Assembly (NCBI GenBank): GCA_007131465.1
Contig: SLQN01000540.1
Span: 1-9,572 of the forward strand
Length of the DNA: 9,572 nt
From: Paracoccaceae bacterium
Lineage (GTDB): Bacteria; Pseudomonadota; Alphaproteobacteria; Rhodobacterales; Rhodobacteraceae
Reading direction: 5' to 3'
The notes under the pieces were generated by a model, which did no database searches, was not told where the DNA came from, and was given only the letters and a program-made list of their open reading frames with translations. The stretch's first letter is position 1. The number at the start of each line of letters is the position of its first letter. The translations under genes were made by a program, and so were the position numbers. Shown here one piece after another: positions 1 through 7,426 of this stretch.

Positions 1-65
1 CATTTTATGCCGTGATGATATATTATGGCCGTGCCAGAATGAGCGGTAATTGGCCCGCTTGTGAT

Positions 66-81
66 ATGCAATCGTTTGCAT
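66..81. promoter_or_regulatory. LacI-family operator-like palindrome
   Basis: The 16 bases read ATGCAATCGTTTGCAT: 6-base inverted arms (ATGCAA/TTGCAT) around TCGT, with a central CG and only one mismatched pair. LacI-family sugar regulators typically bind such A/T-armed palindromes with a central CG. It sits 57 bases upstream of the ATG of a GH130 relic, and GH130 genes commonly lie in LacI-regulated sugar operons. A weak promoter could overlap it (TTGTGA at 59-64, 17-base spacer, TAATGT at 82-87), which would place the operator between the -35 and -10 boxes. The palindrome is seen directly; the regulator class is inferred and the promoter is weak. Confidence 0.5.
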
Positions 82-137
82 TAATGTTGCGAAAGGGCCG
101 AATGGCGCAGGCGGTTGCTCCTGCACGGGAACGATGA

Positions 138-408
138 ATGGCACACGATTTTGCGGCACATGAACCTTTGCTGAAACGCTATGCCGGTAATCCGATTATC
201 TGCCGGAACGCCGTTCCGTGCGCAAACTCGATATTCAACAGCGCGGTGGTCGCCTATGATGACGGGTATCGTGGAGTTTTCCGCATCACCGAACAGCTAT
301 GCCAGTGGCTGCCTATGTGCCGATTCCGTTGCGTATTTCACGCCAGGATTGGCGGCACTGTTTCAGCCCCATGTCCGTGGCCCCGGGAGGTCCGAAGGCG
401 CTGCCTGA
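138..408 (+). pseudogene. Decayed N-terminus of a GH130 glycoside phosphorylase
   Basis: The frame starting at the ATG at 138 encodes a segment resembling the N-terminal strand region of GH130 beta-mannoside phosphorylases: LLKRYAGNPII, then ANSIFNSAVV, then GYRGVFR (residues about 11-49). These are the family hallmarks RYxGNPI, NSxFNxxVV and GxxxxFR. After about base 288 the resemblance stops. The frame goes on with Cys/Arg-rich sequence of no family character and ends at a TAG (510-512) inside the opposite-strand gene. Family-like fragments may persist in the +1 frame (SYASG..., then FTPGLAALFQP, to the stop at 406-408), which suggests at least one frameshift. Full-length GH130 proteins are about 300-400 residues, so most of the gene, including the catalytic region, is absent. 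The right boundary is approximate. No good ribosome binding site precedes the ATG. Family recognition is from memory of motifs. Confidence 0.5.
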
Positions 409-434
409 TCATGATCGCGTGGATAAGTGGCGGC

Positions 435-456
435 ATCGCAGGCTACACGCTGCGAT
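435..456 (-). other. Hairpin spanning the stop codon of the 443-913 gene
   Basis: A perfect 7-bp inverted repeat (ATCGCAG at 435-441, CTGCGAT at 450-456) encloses an 8-base loop that contains the TAG stop of the upstream minus-strand gene. It could be the end structure of that transcript. No T-run follows on the minus strand, so it does not meet the usual rule for an intrinsic terminator. It may be incidental. Confidence 0.25.
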
Positions 457-913
457 CCATTGTCGTGTCAGCCATGTCTTCAACCCCGGCCAGGCCTCGA
501 AACGCCGTATAGCTCGCATAATCGGAAGTTTGTGCACCCTGCGATATCGATTCGGACCCCATATCACGCGGACCGTTGGGTGCTTGTGTGTCGCCTTCCC
601 GCAGGCTGCTGTCGCGCACTTCAGGTTCGGGGGGGGCCTTGCGGGTTTCGTGCATGTCTTGCAGGACATTGACATCGAATGTCGGTGGTGGGCCGACAAG
701 GCGCGTGCGCCGGTCGGGCGGGGTTGGCAGGGTCTGCGGTTGCAGGGCCGGGGGTTTCGGTGCAGCCGCGGCCTGTTGCACGGCGACTCTGGTCTGGGTT
801 GGCACAGTTGCGACAACGCCCTGACCGGGCGCAGGTTGGCCCTGTGCCATCGCTTCGCGTTGGAACGCGGTGGCGGCTGGGGGTATTGCAGGCATGATCG
901 GCAGTCCGGACAT
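443..913 (-). CDS. Conserved hypothetical Pro/Gln-rich, probably disordered protein
   Basis: This encodes 156 residues of unknown function. I chose the ATG at 911-913 because a full AGGAGG lies 5 bases upstream; a longer frame from 958 lacks that support and adds only 15 residues. Residues about 1-75 are a low-complexity Ala/Pro/Gln/Val stretch (APGQGVV, QQAAAAPKPPALQPQ). A more defined patch follows at about 71-93, with RLVGPPPTFDVNVLQDMHE, then an acidic/Ser-rich tail that includes DYASYTAFRGLAG. There is no signal peptide, membrane segment or cysteine. I believe short Rhodobacterales proteins of unknown function share the GPPPxFxxNVL patch, but I recall no assigned role. It lies 171 bases downstream of eno on the same strand and may be expressed separately. 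The real ribosome binding site and ordered patch argue for a genuine gene. A G8 tract (629-636 on the + strand) encodes its KAPPE residues. Confidence 0.6.
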   Translation of the reverse strand: MSGLPIMPAIPPAATAFQREAMAQGQPAPGQGVVATVPTQTRVAVQQAAAAPKPPALQPQTLPTPPDRRTRLVGPPPTFDVNVLQDMHETRKAPPEPEVRDSSLREGDTQAPNGPRDMGSESISQGAQTSDYASYTAFRGLAGVEDMADTTMDRSV

Positions 914-1033
914 CCTGACCTCCTGAAAATTGCGAACAAGACAGAGTTCTGCGTGCAATTGATCATGGCAGATCAGCCTTACCGATCCCTTAACCGGGCA
1001 GAAGGAAATACCGAAGATTTTATCAATCTGCCG

Positions 1034-1043
1034 CCCCCCCCCC
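1034..1043. repeat. C10/G10 homopolymer in the eno downstream gap
   Basis: Ten consecutive C on the + strand (G10 on the minus strand) lie in the 914-1084 gap, 41 bases after the eno stop and about 120 bases before the next minus-strand start. On the minus strand TGCCG and CGGCA flank the tract, so a weak 5-bp hairpin could hold it in a loop. I saw no convincing terminator or promoter elsewhere in this gap. Tracts of this length are prone to slippage and to sequencing error. Confidence 0.7.
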
Positions 1044-1084
1044 GCAACGGCATGCAGGGATCGCGAAATTTCCGAGAGCCTGGA

Positions 1085-2389
<1,305 letters not shown>

Positions 2390-2421
2390 TCAGGTCCTAT
2401 ACAGGCAGTCGCGCGCAAATT

Positions 2422-3285
2422 CTAGGCTGCTCGGGTTTCGCGCCAGAGCGTGAACAGACCGGCGGCAACAATAATCGACGCGCCGATCAGGGTCAGCGCG
2501 TCGGGACGCTCGCCAAAGACAAGCATCGCGACGATCAGCGCAAACAGCATCCGGGTATAGCGAAAGGGCGTGACAAAGGACAATTCGCCCACCCGCATCG
2601 AAGCGACGATGGCGTAATAGGCCAGAACCCCGACGCCAAGCGCCGCGCCCAGCGTTGCGGCTTGCAGCAGGTCAGGAAGGACGGGTGGCTCCTGCATGAC
2701 CGCCATCAGGAACAGGCCCGCAGGGACCAGCATGGCGAAGGCCCAGCTTGAAATCTGGGTGCTGGAGATTGTGCGCGGCACCACGCGGGTGGCAAGGTCG
2801 CGCCCGGCAAGACCGATAACCCCGATGAGTGCAAACAGGGATGCAGGCTCGAAGGCCGACAGACCGGGGCGCACGATCAGAAGAACACCGAAGAAGCCCA
2901 CGGCAATCGCGCTCCAGCGCCGCCATCCGACCTTTTCACCCAGAAACAGCACTGCGCCCAGCGTCACGAATAGCGGCGCGGCCTGAAGGATAGCCGAGGC
3001 GGTGGCGAGGCTGCCCAGCACGAAACCCAGCACGAAGCCGATCGTGCCGATTAATTCGGCCGAGTTGCGCAGCAGCAGCGCCGGGGTCAGGAGCGCGGGG
3101 CTGAGAACCTGCTGCCCGTTGCGATGGGCGAGAAGGCCGAAGGCCAGCGCCCCGCCAAGGCCAAGGAACACGAGGATCTGACCTACCGGCAGCGCATCGG
3201 CCAGAAGCTTGATGAACATGTCCTCGATCGCGAAGCCCGCCATGGCCAATGCCATCAGGACTGCGCCGCGCAGATTGTCGGACAT
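2422..3285 (-). CDS. EamA/DMT-family permease
   Basis: This is an inner-membrane transporter of the drug/metabolite transporter superfamily; its substrate cannot be read from the sequence. With the ATG at 3285 the product has 287 residues, the usual size for a ten-helix protein with two EamA repeats (about residues 5-140 and 150-282). The first repeat ends with the family signature LGEKVGWRRW followed by GVLLIVRPG; the second has FGERPDALTLIGASIIVAAG. A GTG five codons upstream (3300) is possible, but the MSDNLRG start fits homologues better, and a weak GAAAG lies 8 bases ahead of the ATG. Sequence before the gene is separated from the pet operon by a hairpin terminator, and eno follows 62 bases downstream. 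Members export amino acids, nucleobases or other metabolites, so I leave the role open. Confidence 0.9.
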   Translation of the reverse strand: MSDNLRGAVLMALAMAGFAIEDMFIKLLADALPVGQILVFLGLGGALAFGLLAHRNGQQVLSPALLTPALLLRNSAELIGTIGFVLGFVLGSLATASAILQAAPLFVTLGAVLFLGEKVGWRRWSAIAVGFFGVLLIVRPGLSAFEPASLFALIGVIGLAGRDLATRVVPRTISSTQISSWAFAMLVPAGLFLMAVMQEPPVLPDLLQAATLGAALGVGVLAYYAIVASMRVGELSFVTPFRYTRMLFALIVAMLVFGERPDALTLIGASIIVAAGLFTLWRETRAA

Positions 3286-3340
3286 CGGGCGTTCTTTCAC
3301 AGGTTAAGCGACGACCGGGCTATCCCGAATTCCGGTGTTT

Positions 3341-3375
3341 GAAAAGCACGAAAGCGCGCCCCGCAGGGCGCGCTT
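3341..3375 (-). terminator. Intrinsic terminator of the petABC operon
   Basis: A perfect 10-bp stem (AAGCGCGCCC at 3352-3361, GGGCGCGCTT at 3366-3375) closes a 4-base loop. On the minus strand a T-containing tail (TCGTGCTTTTC) follows. It lies 24 bases past the petC stop codon (3399), so it ends the bc1 transcript and separates it from the permease and eno. Confidence 0.85.
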
Positions 3376-3398
3376 CCGGTCAGGCCGTAGTGCCGGGG

Positions 3399-4196
3399 TC
3401 AGTCTTTCTTGGCGGCTCTCTTGACGGGCGCCCAGAGTTGCTTGTTGGTCAGATACAACAGCGCTGCCAGCACCGACAGGAAGATGACGCCGACAAACCC
3501 TGCATGCTTGCGCTCGACCAGCTTCGGCTCGGCTGTCCAGGCAAGGAAGGCCGCGACATCCAGCGCCATCTGTTCTTCGGTGGCAGGTGTGCCGTCTTCA
3601 TAGAAGACCATGTCATCGAACAGCACCGGGGCCATCGAGACCCAGCCGCCATAGGCGTTGTTGTAGTAGAACATCGACCCGGCCTGAAAGTCATCCTCGC
3701 CGGTATAGCCCAGCAGGAAAGATGCCACGTATTCCGGCCCACCGATCCCTTTCATCAACTGGTTGATGCCCAGACCGTAAGGGCCAGAAAACCCGGCACG
3801 TGCCTTGGTCATCAGGCTGAGGTCCGGTGCGCCTTCGAACTGGCTTTCGGGGAAATGGTCTGGCCCGGTGGCCGGGCGCCAGTCGCGTAGTGCGTCATCC
3901 CAGACTTCATACATGTCCGCTAAGGCACGCATCTGCTCATCGGGAAGTTCCGGGCCATTACGATCCGACAGTGTGCGGAAGGCCACGTATTGCAGCCCGT
4001 GGCAGCTTGAGCAAACTTCATGATAGACCTGCAGCCCGCGCTGCAACTGGTTGCGATCATAAGTGCCGGTCAACCCCTGAAAGGAGAAATCGAAATTTGT
4101 GACTTCGCCTTTTACCTTCGAGGCCTCGACCATGGTGGCTGGCAGGGCCAGCACCACGGCAGAGAGGGCAGCAACAGCAAGCGTCCTGAGTTTCAT
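3399..4196 (-). CDS. petC: Cytochrome c1 subunit of cytochrome bc1
   Basis: Cytochrome c1 passes electrons from the Rieske protein to soluble or membrane cytochrome c in the periplasm. The 265 residues start with a signal peptide (KLR, hydrophobic core about 6-20, likely cleavage after VEA at 23-25). Covalent haem binds at C62-S-S-C65-H66. The axial Met is most likely M188 in WVSMAPVLFDD. A C-terminal anchor helix at about 233-250 is followed by a Lys/Arg-rich cytoplasmic tail. Other family segments are RAGFSGPYGLGINQL and AEPKLVERK. It is third in the operon, 25 bases after petB, with AAAGGA 9 bases before its ATG. It differs from Rhodobacter capsulatus/sphaeroides cytochrome c1 in having only the two haem cysteines and no room for their Cys-containing insertion, which makes the protein shorter. 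Confidence 0.97.
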   Translation of the reverse strand: MKLRTLAVAALSAVVLALPATMVEASKVKGEVTNFDFSFQGLTGTYDRNQLQRGLQVYHEVCSSCHGLQYVAFRTLSDRNGPELPDEQMRALADMYEVWDDALRDWRPATGPDHFPESQFEGAPDLSLMTKARAGFSGPYGLGINQLMKGIGGPEYVASFLLGYTGEDDFQAGSMFYYNNAYGGWVSMAPVLFDDMVFYEDGTPATEEQMALDVAAFLAWTAEPKLVERKHAGFVGVIFLSVLAALLYLTNKQLWAPVKRAAKKD

Positions 4197-4221
4197 TGTT
4201 GATAATCCTTTCGGGTTGCTG

Positions 4222-5577
4222 TTACTCGGCCGGAATCGGTTCTGGCGCGGGACCCTTCGGGTCGTTATCGGGCTTGGATTTCAAGCTGGATTTGAAATCT
4301 TCCTCAATGCTCGCTGGCTCTGGAAGCGGTTTCTCCAGCACGCCCAGAAGCGGCAATATGACAAGGAAATAGGCGAACCAGTAAGTCGTCCCGATCAGAG
4401 CGATTGTCGTGTAGATCCCCTCGGCCGGCATTGCGCCTGCCCAGGTCAGGACCACGAAGTTCACGATGAACAGCCAGAACCAGATCTTGAACATCGGCCG
4501 ATACCGCCCGGAGCGCACAGAAGACGTGTCCAGCCAGGGCAGCAGTGCCCATACAAAGATTGAGCCGAACATCGCCAGCACACCAAAGAATGTGGCGTCC
4601 ACGATGCCGAAGGTCACCCAGTTCACCGCAATCACGAGCCAGACATCCGAGGTAAAGGCCCGCAGAATGGCGTAGAAGGGCAGGAAATACCATTCCGGAA
4701 CGATTTCCGGCGGCGTAACCAGCGGGTTGGCCTCGATATAATTGTCCGTGTGCCCAAGGAAGTTCGGCATGAACCCGACCACTGCCCAGAACGCGATCAG
4801 AATGAGGGCCAGCGCGAACAGGTCCTTGATCACGAAATAGGGCCAGAAGGGCAGGGTGTCCTTCTGCGCCTCTTCCTTGGACCCGCGGCGCACCTCAACT
4901 CCTGTGGGGTTGTTGTTCCCGGTTGTGTGGAAAGCCCAGACATGGACGATGACCAGACCAAGAATCACGAACGGCAGCAGGTAATGCAGCGAAAAGAAGC
5001 GGTTAAGTGCAGCGTTATCCACCGCGGGCCCGCCCAGCAGCCACAGTTGCAGGGTCTCGCCGATGCCGGGGATCGCGCCGAAGAGGCCGGTGATCACAGT
5101 CGCCCCCCAGAAAGACATCTGGCCCCAGGGCAGCACATAACCCATGAAGGCCGTGGCCATCATCGCCAGGTAGATCAGCATGCCGATGATCCATGTAATC
5201 TCGCGCGGGGCCTTGTAGCTGCCGTAATACATCGACCGGAACATGTGCAGATAGACCGCGAAGAAGAACAGCATGGAGCCGTTCTGGTGCAGATAGCGCA
5301 GCATGTGCCCGCCATTCACGTTGCGCATGATATGTTCGACGCTGGCAAAGGCGTGGTCGACATGCGGCGTGTAATGCATGGCCAGAACGATGCCGGTCAC
5401 GATCTGCAACACAAGGCAGACCATCAGCACAATGCCCCAGATCCACATCCAGTTGAGGTTCTTGGGGGTGGGGATCATGATGGTGTCATAGATCAGCCCG
5501 ATGATGGGCAGCCGACGGTGCACATACTTCTCGGCGTTTGTCTTGGGCTCGTAATGGTCGTGTGGAATGCCTGACAT
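4222..5577 (-). CDS. petB: Cytochrome b subunit of cytochrome bc1
   Basis: This is the quinol-oxidising membrane core of complex III. The 451 residues carry the bis-His haem ligands H97 and H111 (two helix turns within LHQNGS...LHMF), H198 and H212, exactly at Rhodobacter numbering. Quinol oxidation site residues are [10 protein letters not shown] (151-160) and PEWY (294-297, E295). Quinone reduction site residues H217 and D252 are also present. Eight membrane helices are expected. After about residue 420 there is a hydrophilic, Pro/Lys/Glu-rich tail ([10 protein letters not shown] and onwards), which seems somewhat longer than in R. capsulatus. The start is supported by GGGAGA 8 bases upstream; this site touches the petA stop, so the two genes are 14 bases apart and probably translationally linked. 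The reading frame and all key residues are intact. Confidence 0.98.
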   Translation of the reverse strand: MSGIPHDHYEPKTNAEKYVHRRLPIIGLIYDTIMIPTPKNLNWMWIWGIVLMVCLVLQIVTGIVLAMHYTPHVDHAFASVEHIMRNVNGGHMLRYLHQNGSMLFFFAVYLHMFRSMYYGSYKAPREITWIIGMLIYLAMMATAFMGYVLPWGQMSFWGATVITGLFGAIPGIGETLQLWLLGGPAVDNAALNRFFSLHYLLPFVILGLVIVHVWAFHTTGNNNPTGVEVRRGSKEEAQKDTLPFWPYFVIKDLFALALILIAFWAVVGFMPNFLGHTDNYIEANPLVTPPEIVPEWYFLPFYAILRAFTSDVWLVIAVNWVTFGIVDATFFGVLAMFGSIFVWALLPWLDTSSVRSGRYRPMFKIWFWLFIVNFVVLTWAGAMPAEGIYTTIALIGTTYWFAYFLVILPLLGVLEKPLPEPASIEEDFKSSLKSKPDNDPKGPAPEPIPAE

Positions 5578-5591
5578 AAGACGTGTCTCCC

Positions 5592-6155
5592 TTAGCCGAG
5601 CTGAATGGTCGTGTCGTCGACGAAGCTCGCGACCGGAATATGCATGTTTTCGGGCGCTGGCCCGCGGCGGATACGACCTGCGGTGTCATAATGCGACCCG
5701 TGGCAGGGGCAGAACCAGCCGCCGAAATCGCCCGCGCCATTGCCCAGCGGCACACAGCCAAGATGCGTGCACACTCCGGTCATGACCAGCCATTCGCCGG
5801 CGTCGTCCATGGTGCGGTTCGCGTCCAGTGCATCCGTGCCCGGCCTGTTGGGGTTGCGCGACTGGCGGTCAATATTCAGGTCCGACAGTTCCACGGCGCG
5901 CCCGGCCTCGATTTCCTCTGGCGTGCGGCGACGGATGAAGACCGGCTTGCCCAGGAAATTCACGGTCAACTGGCCGCCCTCTTCCAGTCCGCCGACATCG
6001 ACGAAGATCGATGAAAGCGCCTGAACATCGGCCGACGGGTTCATCTGGTTGACCAGCGGCCAGACTGCGGCCCCGGCTGTGACCACACCCGCGCCGGCTG
6101 TGGCGTAATAGATGAAATCCCTACGGGTGCTGTCGTTGTCATCAGCGTGGGACAC
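5592..6155 (-). CDS. petA: Rieske iron-sulfur subunit of cytochrome bc1
   Basis: The Rieske protein takes the first electron from quinol at the Qo site and carries it to cytochrome c1 by moving its periplasmic head. I read 187 residues from the GTG at 6153-6155. [17 protein letters not shown] (9-25) is a twin-arginine signal-anchor with its single helix. Cluster box 1 is C129-T-H131-L-G-C134 and box 2 is C149-P-C151-H152-G-S; C129/H131/C149/H152 bind 2Fe-2S and C134-C151 form the disulfide. The C-terminus [15 protein letters not shown] is typical. An in-frame ATG two codons upstream (6161) is possible, but the AAGGGAG sits only 1 base from it and 7 bases from the GTG. The GTG start also matches the MSHA(E/D)DN start of R. 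capsulatus. It is first in the petABC operon. Confidence 0.96.
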   Translation of the reverse strand: MSHADDNDSTRRDFIYYATAGAGVVTAGAAVWPLVNQMNPSADVQALSSIFVDVGGLEEGGQLTVNFLGKPVFIRRRTPEEIEAGRAVELSDLNIDRQSRNPNRPGTDALDANRTMDDAGEWLVMTGVCTHLGCVPLGNGAGDFGGWFCPCHGSHYDTAGRIRRGPAPENMHIPVASFVDDTTIQLG

Positions 6156-6162
6156 GAGCATT

Positions 6163-6169
6163 CTCCCTT
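6163..6169 (-). promoter_or_regulatory. Ribosome binding site that decides the petA start
   Basis: AAGGGAG on the minus strand is 7 bases before a GTG (6155) and 1 base before an ATG (6161). Normal spacing favours GTG. The protein then begins MSHADDN, as in Rhodobacter Rieske proteins. Confidence 0.7.
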
Positions 6170-6284
6170 TTCATTGGGTAACAGGCTGCAAGAGTGATGG
6201 CCACAGCAATACTGTGTCCTCTCATCTTGGGTATTTAGCGAGGAAACCCTATCCCGTCTAGCCGCGAATCCGGGTAAAGGTGTC
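6170..6284 (-). promoter_or_regulatory. petA leader and candidate promoter
   Basis: This is the region upstream of the bc1 operon, read on the minus strand. A weak sigma70-like pair is TAGACG (6255-6260), a 17-base spacer, and TAAATA (6232-6237), each matching only part of the consensus. The inverted repeat CACAG-5-CTGTG (6202-6216) lies in the expected untranslated leader. I saw no FnrL-type TTGAT-N4-ATCAA site. In Rhodobacter the bc1 operon is a RegA target, but I cannot assign a RegA site here by eye. Confidence 0.3.
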
Positions 6285-6414
6285 GCAGGCAGGCGGAATT
6301 TCCGCGCAGTTTCAGGGGCCGGAGCCGTATGTGGTGTGTCGAATCCCACCTTGCACCGCGCCGCGCGTGACGGGCTCACCCTCAAGCGCAGCCAGCCAAG
6401 AGCGATACAGTCCC

Positions 6415-6439
6415 GGCGCGCCGCGGCGCGACCCGCGCC
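6415..6439 (-). other. GC-rich alternative hairpins after the GST gene
   Basis: The six-base element GGCGCG and its complement CGCGCC occur twice each, at 6415-6420, 6417-6422, 6425-6430 and 6434-6439. They can form mutually exclusive hairpins, for example GGCGCG-3-CGCGCC at 6425-6439. The structure begins at the GST stop codon on the minus strand. No T-run follows, so it may be a Rho-independent-like pause, a transcript-end stabiliser or nothing functional. Confidence 0.3.
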
Positions 6440-7059
6440 TAGCCCTCTGGCGGGGCCGTCAGGCGCATGCTGTCGCGCTCGGAAAAACGCGCCGCCCAGG
6501 CGTCCAGCGCCGGGCATGTGGCGCGCCAGTCGCGCGCGCCATGGCGAAAGTCCAGATAACCCAGCGCACAGCCCAAAGCGATCTGGCCGATACAGGCAGG
6601 CCCGGCCAGATACGCGATCCAGCGCGCCTCCAGGACATCAAGGCTGCGCGCGATCTTGAGCCACTGCCCTTCCACGAACGGCGCAAAGCGGATCTCTTCG
6701 GGGCGCAGGCGCGCCTCGTAGACCATCAGCAGCGCGGCATCGAGCATCCCATCCGCTGTGGCTTCCAGCGTCAGCGCGTCCCAGCGCCGCGCGCCTGCGG
6801 GGTAAAACCCGGCCTTGGCGCGGTCATCGAGATAGGCGCAGATCACCCGGCTGTCATAAAGTGCGGCCCCATCGGCGCGCGCCAGTGTCGGAACCTTGCC
6901 CAGCGGATTGGCCGATAGCGGGGCCGTACCTGCATCCAGCGGCGTGCCCGATCCTGTGACAAGCGTGATCTGGTCCACGATCCCGGCTTCATGCGCCAGC
7001 ACCATGACCTTGCGCACATAGGGGGATGTCGCACTGTGATAAAGCGTCAGCGCGCTCAT
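6439..7059 (-). CDS. Glutathione S-transferase family protein
   Basis: This is a cytoplasmic GST-fold protein of 206 residues, the normal size. The N-terminal thioredoxin-like domain (1-80) begins LTLYHSATSPYVRKV, where S12 or a nearby Ser/Thr is the probable glutathione-activating residue. It has the cis-proline turn GKVPTL (P57) and the glutathione-gripping DSR (69-71). The C-terminal helical domain follows, with ALGYLDFRH near 165-173. This layout resembles the bacterial YibF-like class. The substrate is unknown; detoxification or thiol chemistry is only a family expectation. Its ATG overlaps the TGA of the small membrane protein upstream (ATGA, 7056-7059), so translation is probably coupled. 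The petA start is 283 bases downstream and is unlikely to depend on this gene. Confidence 0.93.
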   Translation of the reverse strand: MSALTLYHSATSPYVRKVMVLAHEAGIVDQITLVTGSGTPLDAGTAPLSANPLGKVPTLARADGAALYDSRVICAYLDDRAKAGFYPAGARRWDALTLEATADGMLDAALLMVYEARLRPEEIRFAPFVEGQWLKIARSLDVLEARWIAYLAGPACIGQIALGCALGYLDFRHGARDWRATCPALDAWAARFSERDSMRLTAPPEG

Positions 7060-7343
7060 ACACGGCGCATCTTCAGTCGCCCCAGCGCACTGGCGTCAAT
7101 CTCGATCCCCGGTCCATCTGTGCCCAGCCGTATGACGCGCCGGAAGCGCGCCGCGCCATTGACCTGTTCGCGGTCTCGGGGGCGGTGCAGGCTGATGCCT
7201 TCGTCCAGTTCGTCCAGCGCGTCTTCGCTGCGCTGGTCCAGCCGTCCGGCCTGCTGCACCTGCCGGACAAGCGCATAACCCGCCAGTGCAACCGCACCGT
7301 ATTTGGCCGCGACAGCGGCGATCGGGGCAAGGGGTAGTGGCAT
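7056..7343 (-). CDS. Small conserved hypothetical, single-helix membrane protein
   Basis: This encodes 95 residues from the ATG at 7341-7343, which has AGGGA 8 bases upstream; a longer GTG-started frame from 7373 lacks such a site. Residues about 3-26 (PLPLAPIAAVAAKYGAVALA) form one hydrophobic helix, and the N-terminus is likely an anchor. A charged stretch rich in Asp/Glu/Arg follows (RSEDALDELDEG, about 38-50), then a compact end with RFRRVIRLG and IEIDASALGRLKMRRV. That end resembles a small beta-containing domain, but I recognise no named family. I recall similar uncharacterised proteins in Rhodobacterales, without a function. The four-base overlap with the GST gene argues for a shared transcript and role, perhaps at the membrane. 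Confidence 0.75.
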   Translation of the reverse strand: MPLPLAPIAAVAAKYGAVALAGYALVRQVQQAGRLDQRSEDALDELDEGISLHRPRDREQVNGAARFRRVIRLGTDGPGIEIDASALGRLKMRRV

Positions 7344-7357
7344 GCGGGTAATCCCTT

Positions 7358-7375
7358 CTGTGATACGGTACACAG
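7358..7375. promoter_or_regulatory. CRP/FNR-like imperfect inverted repeat
   Basis: CTGTG (7358-7362) and CACAG (7371-7375) flank 8 bases. Read as a CRP-type site it is TGTGA-N6-ACACA, one base from TGTGA-N6-TCACA. It lies 15 bases upstream of the small membrane protein start, over or just after where its promoter should be. I found no clear -35/-10 pair, so function is only suggested. Confidence 0.25.
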
Positions 7376-7426
7376 CCTAGCAAAATCCGCGCATTTGTCC
7401 ATGCACGGTTTAAACAGCGCAACGCA

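Noticed and set aside
409..966. Minus-strand frame of 185 residues overlapping the 443-913 gene
   Set aside because: It is Arg/Cys/Pro-rich in the manner of a shifted frame, and it does not use the AGGAGG that fits the 913 start.
960..978. FnrL-type site near TTGATCATGGCAGATCA
   Set aside because: The second half-site is not ATCAA at four-base spacing, so it does not match TTGAT-N4-ATCAA. I found no such site elsewhere in the window.
4750..5574. + strand frame of 274 residues
   Set aside because: It lies fully antisense to petB. Its His/Asp/Gln-rich content is the mirror of the cytochrome b codons.
6285..6357. Functional tRNA gene
   Set aside because: Acceptor, D and T arms are incomplete and the length is wrong, so I kept it only as a possible relic.
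6041..6517. Minus-strand frame across the petA upstream region
   Set aside because: It overlaps the GST end and the petA start in another frame, has no recognisable domain, and its start lies inside the GST gene.
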